A DNA stretch of 64,000 nt from Flavobacterium franklandianum (GCF_007097365.1 NZ_VJZR01000002.1:443386-507385); one strand, 5' to 3'; shown: positions 42,374-51,470, counted from the first letter of the stretch. Notes: generated by a model from the sequence alone, not told the origin. Numbers and translations: made by a program.

Positions 42374-42403
42374 AAAAGCTACTTCCGAATGAAAGTAGCT
42401 TTT
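42374..42403 (-). terminator. Terminator of the rpmB-rpmG-DUF4295 operon
   Basis: AAAAGCTACTT and AAGTAGCTTTT form an 11-bp stem with an 8-nt loop; T-runs follow on the minus strand. It lies 20 bp past the DUF4295 stop. Confidence 0.8.
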
Positions 42404-42423
42404 CTATATAATGTGAAAGTTAA

Positions 42424-42576
42424 TTATTTCTTTTTCAAGAATTCGTCAACTGCTTCAGGAGTCATAATAGATTCTACGAATGTATATGCGCCAGTTTTAG
42501 GAGATTTTACCATTTTGATGGCTTTTGATAATCTCTTAGAAGATGTCTGTAAGGATGCTACGGTTTTCTTTGCCAT
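42424..42576 (-). CDS. DUF4295 family small basic protein
   Basis: A 50-aa protein, MAKKTVASLQTSSKRLSKAI then MVKSPKTGAYTFVESIMTPE and ending EFLKKK. This matches DUF4295, a Bacteroidota-only family always found next to rpmG and rpmB. It is probably a ribosome-associated or small ribosomal protein, inferred from context and charge. It is in the same orientation, 70 bp after rpmG. Confidence 0.85.
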   Translation of the reverse strand: MAKKTVASLQTSSKRLSKAIKMVKSPKTGAYTFVESIMTPEAVDEFLKKK

Positions 42577-42646
42577 GATTCTATGTTATTTGTATTTTAA
42601 TATATCTCAAATGTGACATCTAAGATTATCTTAAAATCTCTAATTA

Positions 42647-42835
42647 TTATTTAATTTCTTTGTGAACAGTTACACGTTTCAAGATTGGATTAAATTTTTT
42701 AATCTCTAATCTATCTGGAGTATTTTTTTTGTTCTTTGTTGTAATGTATCTTGAAGTTCCTGCAACACCTGTTGTTTTGTGTTCAGTACATTCTAAAATT
42801 ACTTGGATTCTATTTCCTTTTGCTTTCTTTGCCAT
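42647..42835 (-). CDS. rpmG: Large ribosomal subunit protein bL33
   Basis: A 62-aa basic protein with the L33 features: [34 protein letters not shown] and [14 protein letters not shown]. Only a single Cys is present, so it is the zinc-free (C-minus) form. It sits between rpmB and DUF4295, the normal Bacteroidota order. Confidence 0.95.
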   Translation of the reverse strand: MAKKAKGNRIQVILECTEHKTTGVAGTSRYITTKNKKNTPDRLEIKKFNPILKRVTVHKEIK

Positions 42836-42858
42836 CTTGATGTATTTTTAGGAATGGA

Positions 42859-43095
42859 TTATTTAATAAATCCGCCTGCTTGTGCTTTTTTCAAAACTGC
42901 AGCGATTCCATTTTTATTAATTGTTTTTACCGTAGATGCAGCTACTCTTAGAGTAATCCATCTATCTTCTTCTGGAAGATAAAAACGCTTTTTAACTAAG
43001 TTAACAGAAAATTTTCTCTTAGTTTTATTCATAGCGTGAGAAACGTTATTTCCTACCATCGCTCTTTTACCTGTAAGGTCGCAAACTCTTGACAT
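42859..43095 (-). CDS. rpmB: Large ribosomal subunit protein bL28
   Basis: A 78-aa protein beginning [20 protein letters not shown], followed by [16 protein letters not shown] and [16 protein letters not shown], all bL28 blocks. It is the first gene of the rpmB-rpmG-DUF4295 run, 23 bp before rpmG. The upstream 71-bp gap to cinA should hold its promoter. Confidence 0.96.
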   Translation of the reverse strand: MSRVCDLTGKRAMVGNNVSHAMNKTKRKFSVNLVKKRFYLPEEDRWITLRVAASTVKTINKNGIAAVLKKAQAGGFIK

Positions 43096-43166
43096 TATCT
43101 TATCTTTTATCGTTATTCAAAATCAGGGTGCAAAGAAAAGAAAAATAAACCTATTACGCAAAAAAA

Positions 43167-44420
43167 TTATGGCACATTTTTCAAAATTTCTTTTCGCAAC
43201 ATTTCTAAACTCTTTATTGCGGCTCTATCTATCACTTTATCACGAGGTTGGCCAAAATTAAACTCTTCGATTAGTACTTCATTTGGTGTAGCTATTGCTA
43301 TAAACACTGCCCCAACCTCGGCATCTGAATCACCTTTTGAAGGCCCAGCATTCCCAGTTGTGGCAATTGCATAGTCCGTTTTCATTATTTTTTGAATATA
43401 AATTGCCATTTCCCTAGCTACTTCTGCACTTACTACTGAATGCTTCTTTATTAAATCCTCCGAAATTCCTAAAATCGATATTTTCGCTTCGGTTGCATAA
43501 GAAACCACGCTGCCTTTAAAATACTTTGAAGCTCCTGAAACTGAGGTTAAAACCTGGGCAATTTTACCTCCTGTACAACTTTCGGCGGTCGAAATTGTTT
43601 TGTTTTGTTGTGTCAAAAGTTGGGCAATTACAATTTCAAGGGTTTCGTCATCATCAAAACCTACAATGCTATCGCCGAGTATTTTAGATAATGTTGTCAC
43701 ATTTTTCGAAATGGATTTTTCTAGAAATTCTTTGTCAGTTCCACGAGCTGAAAGGCGTAATCTTACTCGGCCTGGACTCGGTAAATAGGCTAGTTTTATA
43801 AAATCCGGTAAATTATTCTCCCAATCCTCAATCGTTTCAGATAATAAACTTTCTCCAATTCCGTAGGTTAAAACGGTTTTATGAATGATGTAAGGTCGCT
43901 TGTACTCTATGACAATCTTGGGAATAATCTCGTTTTCGACCAAATATTTCATTTCAAATGGAACTCCTGGAAGCGAAATAAAGACGGTATTTTCCTTTTT
44001 CATCCACATTCCCGGTGCTGTTCCCACTTGGTTGTGAAGTACAGTACATTTAGATGGAACTAAGGCTTGATCTTTGTTTATTTGAGTAATCTGACGTTTG
44101 TAAAACCCTTCGATAAGTTGGGTAACATGCCCGAGAACCTTTTTATCTACAACTAGTTCGTCATCAAAGTAATCGCAAAAAGTTTTCTTGGTAATGTCGT
44201 CTTTTGTAGGTCCAAGTCCACCCGTAATTATGACTAAATCTACGGTGTTTTGAAACTTTGCAAAAGTCTGAAGAATGTGTTGCTTGTTGTCACTAATGGA
44301 AATCATTTCGTGAATTTCGACACCGATTCTGTCTAATGATTTGGCTATAAAACCCGAATTTGTATCGACAATTTGTCCTATTAAAATTTCATCACCAATG
44401 GTTATTATGGATGCTTTCAT
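43167..44420 (-). CDS. cinA: CinA-family nicotinamide-nucleotide amidohydrolase
   Basis: A 417-aa two-domain protein. Residues about 1-170 are the MoaB-like domain ([20 protein letters not shown], then [13 protein letters not shown]). About 255-415 is the PncC amidase domain with [20 protein letters not shown] and ATTGNAGP. It breaks down NMN to nicotinate mononucleotide and may hydrolyse ADP-ribose. Domain order and length are normal. Confidence 0.92.
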   Translation of the reverse strand: MKASIITIGDEILIGQIVDTNSGFIAKSLDRIGVEIHEMISISDNKQHILQTFAKFQNTVDLVIITGGLGPTKDDITKKTFCDYFDDELVVDKKVLGHVTQLIEGFYKRQITQINKDQALVPSKCTVLHNQVGTAPGMWMKKENTVFISLPGVPFEMKYLVENEIIPKIVIEYKRPYIIHKTVLTYGIGESLLSETIEDWENNLPDFIKLAYLPSPGRVRLRLSARGTDKEFLEKSISKNVTTLSKILGDSIVGFDDDETLEIVIAQLLTQQNKTISTAESCTGGKIAQVLTSVSGASKYFKGSVVSYATEAKISILGISEDLIKKHSVVSAEVAREMAIYIQKIMKTDYAIATTGNAGPSKGDSDAEVGAVFIAIATPNEVLIEEFNFGQPRDKVIDRAAIKSLEMLRKEILKNVP

Positions 44421-44501
44421 TTGAAGTTAGAGGTTTGAAGTGGGAAAATTAGATTTTAGAGGTTTCCAATTATACTGCTATCTGAAACCTGCTATCTGTT
44501 T

Positions 44502-44647
44502 TAGCCCTGATGGAAGTGGAAAGCTTTTTGCTTAAAATCACTATTTTTTCTAAATAAAAAGAGCGACTAGAGGAAGCTCCTTTTTTATTTTTTTTAGAAA
44601 AAAAGTGATTTTAAAAAAAACTTGAAACGTACAGCAGGAAAAGCTCC
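44502..44647 (-). repeat. Dispersed intergenic hairpin element
   Basis: On the minus strand it opens GGAGCTTTTCCTGCTGTACG directly after the Hpt gene and closes CATCAGGGCTAA. The interior forms a long hairpin: AAAATCAC and TTTTTTCTAAA pair with TTTAGAAAAAA and GTGATTTT around a GAGC/GCTC tip. It shares its boundary words with 39709-39800. It may double as a terminator for the Hpt gene. Confidence 0.55.
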
Positions 44648-44992
44648 TTATAAATCGAAATCTTTTTTTAATTCCTTAATTGCATCTTTTACTTGATGCT
44701 TAACGCTCCTAAAAGTCTCCTTGATTTCCTTAGTTTCACCCTCAGTTTTTGTCCATGCTTCTATCTGAAGTATTTCTTCGAAAGCTACTTTTAAACCCAG
44801 TAAATCTAGGGATGGTTTTACTTTATGAGCGTAAGAATAGGCGTGTTTATGGTCTTTCTTTTTGATTCCTTCTTTGATTTCTGCGATATCTTCTGGAATT
44901 TCGTTGACAAATAACGTTACGATTTGCAGGACAAATTCCGGGTCGTTATCTGAAAGTGCGTACACTTTTGCTAGGTTGTAATATAGTGCCAT
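44648..44992 (-). CDS. Hpt-domain phosphotransfer protein
   Basis: A 114-aa all-helical protein. The phospho-acceptor His lies in SYAHKVKPSLDLLGL, the HxxKPS motif of Hpt domains, with a second helix KVAFEEILQIE. It should pass phosphate between a hybrid kinase and a response regulator, though neither is encoded nearby. It starts 1 bp before the stop of the hydrolase gene upstream, so the two are cotranscribed. Confidence 0.83.
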   Translation of the reverse strand: MALYYNLAKVYALSDNDPEFVLQIVTLFVNEIPEDIAEIKEGIKKKDHKHAYSYAHKVKPSLDLLGLKVAFEEILQIEAWTKTEGETKEIKETFRSVKHQVKDAIKELKKDFDL

Positions 44993-45604
44993 TTATTTGA
45001 TTTGTATGCTAAATAATTTATTTCCTTCTAAAAATCCCTCTAAAATATCTTCTGACTTCACAACTGCAACTCCTTCTGGAGTTCCTGTAAAAATAATATC
45101 GCCAATTTTTAATGTGAAATATTGTGAAACATAAGAAATTAGCTCATCAATCTTCCATAACATAAAATCGGTATTGCCTTTTTGAACCGTTTTGCTGTTG
45201 CTAGTCAGTTCAAAAGTAATATTTTCTAATGAATTAAATTGACTTTTAGGTAAAAAATCGCCTATTACTGCCGACCCATCAAACGATTTCGCTTTTTCCC
45301 ATGGCAATCCTTTGGTTTTTAATTCGTTTTGCAAATCTCGTGCTGTAAAATCTATTCCCACACTAATTTCGTCATAATATTTATGAGCAAATTTGGTGTC
45401 TATATATTTTCCAACTTTGTTAATTTTTACAATCAGTTCGATTTCGTGATGAATGTCATTTGAAAATTCTGGAATCACAAAAGGATGTTGTTTCAATAAA
45501 ACCGCCGAATCAGGTTTCATAAAAATCACTGGTTCTGATGGTCTTTCGTTTTTTAATTCCTCAATATGCTTAGCATAATTCCTACCGATACAGATTATCT
45601 TCAT
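44993..45604 (-). CDS. Fumarylacetoacetate hydrolase family protein
   Basis: I use the ATG at 45604 (MKIICIGRNYAKHIEELKNE), giving 203 aa; the longer frame runs into a repeat tract. Family blocks are EPVIFMKPDSAVL, HHEIELIVKI (metal-binding Glu residues), GIDFTARDLQ, KSFDGSAVIG and DIIFTGTPEGVA. Enzymes of this short type act as acylpyruvate hydrolases or oxaloacetate decarboxylases; the substrate is open. It is coupled to the Hpt gene. Confidence 0.87.
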   Translation of the reverse strand: MKIICIGRNYAKHIEELKNERPSEPVIFMKPDSAVLLKQHPFVIPEFSNDIHHEIELIVKINKVGKYIDTKFAHKYYDEISVGIDFTARDLQNELKTKGLPWEKAKSFDGSAVIGDFLPKSQFNSLENITFELTSNSKTVQKGNTDFMLWKIDELISYVSQYFTLKIGDIIFTGTPEGVAVVKSEDILEGFLEGNKLFSIQIK

Positions 45605-45607
45605 TTC

Positions 45608-45660
45608 TTTCAGATTGCAGATTGCAGATTGCAGATTTTCAGATTGCAATCTGAAACCTG
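45608..45660. repeat. CAGATTG low-complexity repeat tract
   Basis: Three-plus units of CAGATTG, then an inverted AATCTG part (CAGATTGCAATCTG, a 14-bp palindrome) and CTGAAACCTG words. The same words occur in the B12 riboswitch loop (36597-36630), at 44480-44500 and at 31945-31985. It is a dispersed intergenic repeat family. Confidence 0.7.
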
Positions 45661-45671
45661 CTGACTGAAAC

Positions 45672-46442
45672 CTATTTTGTGTTCAATTTTCTCAATTTTA
45701 TTGCCGTCAAAACTTTTTTTGTATATAAAGGAAAATCAGCATTTTGAATCCAGCTGAAATAGCCGGGTTCATTTTCTAAAACTTTATCAACTTTTACTCC
45801 TTTGTGCTTTCCGAAGGTAAAAATTTCGTTGTCGTCTTTATCAAATGCAATCATTCCAGCAAAATCGGCAATTTTTTTTCTAGTGGTAAATTCCGAAAGT
45901 GATTTCATATCGTTTTCCAATTCTGGGTAGCGATCCAATTGGGCTTTCATAATTTCGTAAGTTGCCATCGTATCCGCTTCAGCAGTATGGGCATTTTCAA
46001 GACTTTGTCCACAATAAAATTTTAATGCAGCGCTCAATGTTCGTTCTTCTTTTTTGTGAAAAATAGTTTGCACATCGACAGAAACTCGGTTTTTCATATC
46101 GAAATCTACTCCAGCACGAAGCATTTCTTCGGCTAATAATGGAATATCGAAACGGTCTGAATTGTATCCCGCTAAATCTGAATCCTTTATCATATTGTAA
46201 ATCTGTGAAGACAATTCCTTGAAAGTAGGCTCATTGGCTACTTTTTCATCACTGATTCCGTGAATGGCGGTTGATTGTGGTGGAATTGGGATAGTTGGGT
46301 TGACCAACCAAGTTTTACTTTCTTTATTTCCGTTGGGAAAAATTTTGAAAATTGCTATTTCAACAATACGATCTTTGGCAACATCAATTCCTGTAGTTTC
46401 TAAGTCGAAAAAACAAATTGGTTTGTTAAGCTTGAGCTCCAT
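45672..46442 (-). CDS. DnaQ-like 3'-5' exonuclease
   Basis: A 256-aa DEDDh exonuclease. Exo I is CFFDLETTGIDVAKDRIVEI, Exo II GYNSDRFDIPLLAEEM, Exo III HTAEADTMATYEIM (His and Asp). The C-terminal 70 residues (FTFGKHKGVKVDKVL, GYFSWIQNADFP) form the small domain common to Bacteroidota DnaQ-like proteins. It may proofread or trim DNA ends; no polymerase gene is near. The stop lies just after the CAGATTG repeat. Confidence 0.88.
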   Translation of the reverse strand: MELKLNKPICFFDLETTGIDVAKDRIVEIAIFKIFPNGNKESKTWLVNPTIPIPPQSTAIHGISDEKVANEPTFKELSSQIYNMIKDSDLAGYNSDRFDIPLLAEEMLRAGVDFDMKNRVSVDVQTIFHKKEERTLSAALKFYCGQSLENAHTAEADTMATYEIMKAQLDRYPELENDMKSLSEFTTRKKIADFAGMIAFDKDDNEIFTFGKHKGVKVDKVLENEPGYFSWIQNADFPLYTKKVLTAIKLRKLNTK

Positions 46443-46670
46443 TTTTTAATTTTAGAATGACAAATATATCTTTTTGAACGTACCGTTCGTCGATTATTTA
46501 AAAATTTTTTGGACAAAAAAAAACGACGAGTCTAAAAAGGTTCATTCGCTTGACAATATTTGGGATTAATAAAGTCTATGCTTTCGGTTAAAGATAAAAC
46601 TTTGTAAATACAAAAAACAGCGTACAAAAAGCCTTAAACCCAAATCTTGTCAAACTGTTGAACGATGTTT

Positions 46671-47627
46671 TTATTTTTCAAATAATTTTAAAATCCAGTT
46701 CAGACAAATTTCGGAATCCATAATTGACCAAGAATGTGGATTTTTCGTACCGTCTAATCGAATTCCTTTCCCTTGACTGACTATCACTCTTGCTTTTTCA
46801 TTTCCCATTATTTTCAATTGGTTTATCATTGAGATTATATCAATTCCATTCCAGTCATTTAAATCACGATTTCTTTGATTAATTAACCAATCTGTATCCA
46901 AATCGGTAAACATTAAAAGGGGCATATTTTTTAAAAACTTTGCGTTACCACCATCTTTTGCTCCATAAGAATAAATGGAATTTTCTATATACTTTTGAGG
47001 GAATTTTTCAGGAGAGCCTCCATAAATACTGTCATAATTATTCTTTATCCATTTTGCTTCATCTACTGCTGGTTTATAAATATTTCTTTCTATTTCTCTT
47101 TCACAATAATTATAAAATCTTGCTTGGTCTAAAGGTGCGTCTAATGCAAAAACACCTTTTGGAATTAGAAAAAACTTTTCAGGATTTTTAATTGCCTTTT
47201 CAGCGTAAGTCAAAGAAATTATTGCTCCATTTGAAAGTCCACCAATTATAAATTTATCATTTGGTATTTTATATATTTCAAAAATTTCACTGAATATTCT
47301 ACCAAGAATTGCAAATTCTGCTTCTCGGTTATCTGTTCCCCAATTTATTGACGGAACAATTACCAAAATTCCTTTTTCAACTGCAATTTTGTGAAGAGTT
47401 ATTTGTTTTAATGTGTTTTCGATAATTTCACCGCCTGAAGGCAAAATTACTAATACTCCTATTATATTTTTTTTTGGGACAAATTTATAATAGAAAAGCT
47501 CTGTTGCATCTTCATCATTTATATATAATTCAGAAGTGTCAGTTTTGGAAATAGTAATTTTCTCATATTTTTGAGCTGTACAATCAAAAAGTTTAAAAAG
47601 TAAAATAATTATTATGATGTTTTTCAT
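46671..47627 (-). CDS. Secreted alpha/beta hydrolase of unknown substrate
   Basis: A 318-aa protein with a signal peptide (NIIIIILLFKLFDCTAQ). The nucleophile elbow is GGLSNGAIIS (GxSxG), with ILPSGGEI as the oxyanion strand and a His in PHSWSIMDSE near the end. The overall layout is a serine esterase or peptidase-like hydrolase. AT content is slightly higher than its neighbours. It stands alone, with 228 bp of empty sequence downstream (46443-46670). Confidence 0.72.
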   Translation of the reverse strand: MKNIIIIILLFKLFDCTAQKYEKITISKTDTSELYINDEDATELFYYKFVPKKNIIGVLVILPSGGEIIENTLKQITLHKIAVEKGILVIVPSINWGTDNREAEFAILGRIFSEIFEIYKIPNDKFIIGGLSNGAIISLTYAEKAIKNPEKFFLIPKGVFALDAPLDQARFYNYCEREIERNIYKPAVDEAKWIKNNYDSIYGGSPEKFPQKYIENSIYSYGAKDGGNAKFLKNMPLLMFTDLDTDWLINQRNRDLNDWNGIDIISMINQLKIMGNEKARVIVSQGKGIRLDGTKNPHSWSIMDSEICLNWILKLFEK

Positions 47628-47689
47628 TTTCGATTTCTAATAGTAAAATATCGCACAAAAGTCGTTTTTGTATTCTATTTTATTTCAGA

Positions 47690-49024
47690 TTAAAAATTTC
47701 TATCCACATCAAATGCTTCTAAATATTCGGCAACACGTTTTACAAAGCTTCCGCCAAGCGCTCCATCAACAACACGATGGTCGTAACTGTGCGAAAGGAA
47801 CATTTTTTGACGAATTCCAATAAAATCACCTTCGGGAGTTTCGATAACAGCGGGCACTTTTCGAATAGCTCCAAGAGCCAAAATCCCAACTTGTGGCTGA
47901 TTGATAATTGGCGTTCCAAAAACACTGCCAAAAGTCCCCACATTCGTAACTGTATAGGTTCCGCCTTGAGTATCGTCTGGTTTTAGTTTTCCTAATTTTG
48001 CGCGGCCTCCAAGATCATTTACGGCTTTCGCCATTCCCACTAAATTGAGTTGATCGGCATTTTTTATAACTGGAACAATCAAGTTTCCATTAGGCAAAGA
48101 AGCTGCCATTCCAAGGTTGATGTTTTTTCTTTTGATGATAGTCTCGCCATCGACAGAAATATTCATCATCGGGTAGTCTTTCAAAGCTTTGGCTACGGCC
48201 TCCATAAAAATGGGAGTATACGTTAGTTTTTCACCTTCTCGTTTTTCGAAAGCAGTTTTTATTTTATCTCGCCATTTTACAATATTAGTCACATCGGCTT
48301 CGATAAACGACTGAACGTGTGCCGAGGTTTGTACCGAAGCCACCATATATCCAGCAATCAGCTTGCGCATTCTGTCCATTTCGATGATTTCGTCACCACC
48401 GTTCAAAGATACGGTTATAGGTTGTGTGATCGGCGTTATGGGTTGTGGTTGAGCAACTGATTTTGGCGCTTCTACTACAATTGGAATTTCAGAACCTCTA
48501 GTTTTTAAATAATTTAAAATATCTTCTTTTGTCACTCTTCCTTCTTTTCCTGAACCTGAAATATTTTCTAATTCGGACAAAGAAATACCTTCTTCTTTAG
48601 CTATATTTTTCACTAACGGCGAAAAGAATTTTTCGGAATCAGAGAAGTTTGTTGGAGTAGTAACGGTAGCTTTGGCAAATTGCTTCTCCTGTTCGCTGTC
48701 GCTCGAGCCAATTGGTTTTTCAATTACAGCAACTTCTTCAGGAACAACCGCTTCTTGTTTTAGAGTTGCTGAAAGGGAAATCTCATCAGTTTCAATAATT
48801 GCAATAGTTTGGCCCACTTGAACCATATCATCTTTGGCAAACAATTGTTCGACTAATATTCCCGAAACTTCGCTTGGCAATTCGCTATCGACTTTGTCAG
48901 TGGCCACTTCAAGTACAGCTTCATCGATTTCGATTTTGTCTCCCACTTGTTTCAACCAATTCGTAATGGTCGCTTCCGCTACGCTTTCTCCCATTTTTGG
49001 AAGCTTTAATTCAAATCTTGCCAT
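47690..49024 (-). CDS. 2-oxo acid dehydrogenase E2 (dihydrolipoamide acyltransferase)
   Basis: A 444-aa E2 subunit. Lipoyl domain residues about 1-77, with the lipoyl Lys in EVATDKVDSE. E3/E1-binding domain about 133-172 (FSPLVKNIAKEEGISLSELE, GREGRVTKED-like). The catalytic domain from about 210 ends with HSYDHRVVDGALGG, the HxxxDG motif. It transfers acyl groups to CoA; which oxo acid is used (branched-chain or pyruvate) is not clear. The linker between the first two domains contains a copy of a dispersed repeat (48679-48709). The E1 gene is not adjacent. Confidence 0.9.
   Translation of the reverse strand: MARFELKLPKMGESVAEATITNWLKQVGDKIEIDEAVLEVATDKVDSELPSEVSGILVEQLFAKDDMVQVGQTIAIIETDEISLSATLKQEAVVPEEVAVIEKPIGSSDSEQEKQFAKATVTTPTNFSDSEKFFSPLVKNIAKEEGISLSELENISGSGKEGRVTKEDILNYLKTRGSEIPIVVEAPKSVAQPQPITPITQPITVSLNGGDEIIEMDRMRKLIAGYMVASVQTSAHVQSFIEADVTNIVKWRDKIKTAFEKREGEKLTYTPIFMEAVAKALKDYPMMNISVDGETIIKRKNINLGMAASLPNGNLIVPVIKNADQLNLVGMAKAVNDLGGRAKLGKLKPDDTQGGTYTVTNVGTFGSVFGTPIINQPQVGILALGAIRKVPAVIETPEGDFIGIRQKMFLSHSYDHRVVDGALGGSFVKRVAEYLEAFDVDRNF
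48679..48709. repeat. Short dispersed repeat, copy 2 (inside the E2 gene)
   Basis: ATTGCTTCTCCTGTTCGCT ... GCTCGAGCCA, matching 17598-17628 with four differences. Read on the coding strand it adds in-frame SSDSEQEKQF-like residues to the flexible linker between the lipoyl and E3-binding domains. Confidence 0.6.
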
Positions 49025-49125
49025 ATTATTTCCTAAAAGGGTAATTGTAAATTTGTGAGTACAAAATTAGTGATTAATTTTAGTTTTAGACACGAATTAA
49101 ACAATTTTACACAAAATGTTAAATC

Positions 49126-50259
49126 TTAAATTTTGATCATTTCACCTCTATCGAAACTGCTGTTGCTTCCAATTATAAAATCAGAAGTTTCAGGGAGAAT
49201 TTTAAAAGTAAAACCGTTGTTTTTATTGGTTTCGAATGCCTGAATGATGGTTTTGAAATCGAGCTGATTTTGGTCAAAAACAACCTCAGTAGCAACACTT
49301 TTCGAAAAGATTTGAGCGGTTTTTTGAAGTTCAACCTTTTTATTGAATTGTTTTTCTAATGTCGCTTTCAGATTTTCATTGTCAGAAACCAGAATATAGT
49401 TTTCTGGAGAAAGCTTTGATTTTGGTTTTCCTTGAAACATTTTTATAAAAGAGAAAAATACAATTCCCATTTCCATAAAAACAGAAAACAAAACAGACAT
49501 TCGAAAATGTTTTTTATAGAAGAAATTCATCGCTTCACGAAATCGCTTCATATATGTTCCGTCTTTCACGGTGCTTTCGCCTTTATAATGAATGACTGAA
49601 GTTTCGTGAAAATAATAATTCGATTTTCCCTTTTTCAACGCCATATACGACAAGTCAATATCGTCTGAATACATAAAACAATCTTCGTCGAAACCACCAA
49701 TTTCATTGTACAAATCTCGTTGCATCACCATAAAAGCACCAACGAGAATTTCGACTTTTCCGGTTTCGTTTTCGGATAAATGTTGAGCATAATACTTCCC
49801 AAATGTCTTTGGAAAGATTTTATACAAACCTGTTATTTTAGTAAAAGCTACAAAGGGAGTTGGAGTTCCTCGTTTGCTTTCTGGAAGAAACTTTCCCGTT
49901 CCGTCGATGAGTTTCACGCCAATAATTCCTAAGTCTTTTTGTTTTTGGGCGAAAGCTAATACTTTCGTAAAAGTGTCTTCGGCAACAATGGTATCTGGAT
50001 TGAGAATACAAATGTATTCACCTTTGGCTTCAGCAACGCCAATATTATTTCCTTTTGGGAAACCTGAATTTTCTTTGTTTTCGATGAGTCTCAGGTTTGG
50101 AAAACGATTTTTCATCATCGCACAACTATCATCTTGAGAATTATTATCGATTACAATAATTTCAGCATCTAAGTTTTCAATAGCATTTTGAACACTAAGA
50201 ACACAAAGTTCTAAGAAGTAACGCACATTGTAATTAAGGATTATGATGGATAGTTGCAT
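49126..50259 (-). CDS. Glycosyltransferase family 2 protein
   Basis: A 377-aa GT-A glycosyltransferase. LSIIILNYNVRYFLELCVLS and EIIVIDNNSQDDSC bind the nucleotide, EYICILNPDTIVAEDTF carries the DxD-like metal site, and GGFDEDCFMYSDDIDLSYMA is the acceptor/ED block. One or two membrane helices lie near residue 260 (VFMEMGIVFFSFIKMF). The likely product is a surface polysaccharide or rhamnose-type sugar chain. It follows the toxin-antitoxin genes on the same strand. Confidence 0.87.
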   Translation of the reverse strand: MQLSIIILNYNVRYFLELCVLSVQNAIENLDAEIIVIDNNSQDDSCAMMKNRFPNLRLIENKENSGFPKGNNIGVAEAKGEYICILNPDTIVAEDTFTKVLAFAQKQKDLGIIGVKLIDGTGKFLPESKRGTPTPFVAFTKITGLYKIFPKTFGKYYAQHLSENETGKVEILVGAFMVMQRDLYNEIGGFDEDCFMYSDDIDLSYMALKKGKSNYYFHETSVIHYKGESTVKDGTYMKRFREAMNFFYKKHFRMSVLFSVFMEMGIVFFSFIKMFQGKPKSKLSPENYILVSDNENLKATLEKQFNKKVELQKTAQIFSKSVATEVVFDQNQLDFKTIIQAFETNKNNGFTFKILPETSDFIIGSNSSFDRGEMIKI

Positions 50260-50268
50260 TGTAGGGAA

Positions 50269-50577
50269 TTAATATAGCAACTTGGTTAAGTCGTCAGGAT
50301 TTTTAGAATTGTTCCAAAATAAAATTAAGTCGATTTGAGACTTTTCTTCAATGATTTTATAATACAAAGTGGTCTGTTTTGAAATAACCAATGAATAACA
50401 ATCATTTTTGGAGTTATAAATTCCGAGTTTTGGAGTTTTGGATAATGTTGCTAGAAAATCATAAACTAAATCTTCAAATTTCTGAACTTCAACTTCATTC
50501 CATTTTGACAAAATAAAATCTATCTCGTCAAAATAACTATAAGTTGCAATTAGTTTCCATTCAACTTTATAAATCAT
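50269..50577 (-). CDS. Putative RelE/ParE-fold toxin, module A
   Basis: A 102-aa protein with the fold's layout: YKVEWKLIATYSYFDEIDFI, FLATLSKTPKLGIYNS, then SLVISKQTTLYYKIIEEKSQ and LFWNNSKNP. The 'LYYKI ... LFWNNRxxP' ending is usual for Bacteroidota type II toxins. It overlaps the antitoxin gene by 4 nt. Its antitoxin shares the duplicated start with module B, but the toxins are different in sequence. Confidence 0.7.
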   Translation of the reverse strand: MIYKVEWKLIATYSYFDEIDFILSKWNEVEVQKFEDLVYDFLATLSKTPKLGIYNSKNDCYSLVISKQTTLYYKIIEEKSQIDLILFWNNSKNPDDLTKLLY

Positions 50578-50807
50578 TTCAAAAAAGGATATCTTAATTT
50601 AGTTCTCCTTTTCATTTCTTCATTAGAAATTCCCAGACCCATTTTGCTTTCTTCTAAACCTTTTTTCAACAATTTTTGCAACAAAACTTCTTGTTCATCG
50701 GTATTGGTCGGGTCTAGTTTTTCCGTAAAAGTTGTTTTATAATCCGTTTCAGGCTCCTGAATAGAATCCTGCTTTTTATCCATTGAATGTTTCTTTGAAT
50801 TTTCCAT
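50574..50807 (-). CDS. Antitoxin of module A
   Basis: I use the ATG at 50807 (MENSKKHSMDKKQDSIQEPE), giving 77 aa; the TTG at 50831 overlaps a TACATTTG promoter element (50829-50836). The first 25 residues are almost the same as in module B, whereas the rest (TEKLDPTNTDEQEVLLQKLL, NEEMKRRTKLRYPFL) is different. The gene and promoter belong to a duplicated unit. Confidence 0.68.
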   Translation of the reverse strand: MENSKKHSMDKKQDSIQEPETDYKTTFTEKLDPTNTDEQEVLLQKLLKKGLEESKMGLGISNEEMKRRTKLRYPFLK

Positions 50808-50900
50808 TTTTGAAAGAATTTTAAAACTCAAATGTACTAAATAATCCGAAACAAAAAAAGCTGCTTCAAATCTGAAACAGCTTTTTGGGTATTAATAAAC
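50746..50900 (-). repeat. Duplicated terminator-promoter-antitoxin start, copy A
   Basis: About 155 bp that match 51409-51564 with few changes. Going along the minus strand the unit has a terminator (AAAAAGCTG/CAGCTTTTT stem, 50855-50886), a TACATTTG -7 element (50829-50836) and the first codons of the antitoxin. The unit's terminator here ends the module B toxin transcript. Confidence 0.85.
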
Positions 50901-50931
50901 TAGTAGTTTAACTTCGTACTCAACATCATTT

Positions 50932-51222
50932 CTACTTTTTAAGTTTTTTTGGATTTAGCTTAGTACTAAAAACTCTTAAAATTACAATGCTATCTTTTTC
51001 AACAGCATAGATAATTTTAAAACTCCAAATTACTGCATACCTAACTTTTTCGATATTAATTAGGGGTTCTTTTGGAAATTTAAAAGGAAAATCTGGAAGT
51101 GAAGTTGCCAAATCATAAATGCCATTGAAAACCAAAACTGCATTTTGAGGACTTTCTTTTTTTATATATTTATAAATTGCTTCTAATTCATCGAATGCTT
51201 TTTTTCTCCAAAGAACTTCCAT
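50932..51222 (-). CDS. ParE-family toxin, module B
   Basis: A 96-aa protein of the ParE fold: VLWRKKAFDELEAIYKYIKK, DLATSLPDFPFKFPKEPLI, then RYAVIWSFKIIYAVEKDSIV and VFSTKLNPKKL. It resembles ParE toxins that act on gyrase, but the target is not known. Its start overlaps the antitoxin stop by 1 nt (TAATG-type). A terminator lies 30-80 bp downstream. Confidence 0.78.
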   Translation of the reverse strand: MEVLWRKKAFDELEAIYKYIKKESPQNAVLVFNGIYDLATSLPDFPFKFPKEPLINIEKVRYAVIWSFKIIYAVEKDSIVILRVFSTKLNPKKLKK

Positions 51223-51470
51223 TAACCTAAAATTTTCATTTTCACTTCTTCACTAGAATAGGTTTCTAAGTTTCCTTTGGTTAGACAATTTAATGCATCT
51301 TGAATATCAGATACAAATTCTTTTTCAGATATTGAATTTCCTTTGACATCAAAACCTATGATATTTTTTTTACCAAGAGTTTGATTTAATTGCTCAGCTC
51401 CATAAATTGTTTCAGGTTCCTGAACAGAATCCTGCTTTTTATCCATTGAATGTTTCTTTGAATTTTCCAT
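51222..51470 (-). CDS. Antitoxin of module B
   Basis: I use the ATG at 51470 (MENSKKHSMDKKQDSVQEPE), giving 82 aa; the TTG at 51494 overlaps the TACATTTG element (51492-51499). The N-terminal 25 residues are shared with module A. The remainder (EQLNQTLGKKNIIGFDVKGN, SDIQDALNCLTKGNLETYSS, EEVKMKIL) ends like antitoxins with a C-terminal toxin-wrapping helix. Confidence 0.68.
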   Translation of the reverse strand: MENSKKHSMDKKQDSVQEPETIYGAEQLNQTLGKKNIIGFDVKGNSISEKEFVSDIQDALNCLTKGNLETYSSEEVKMKILG

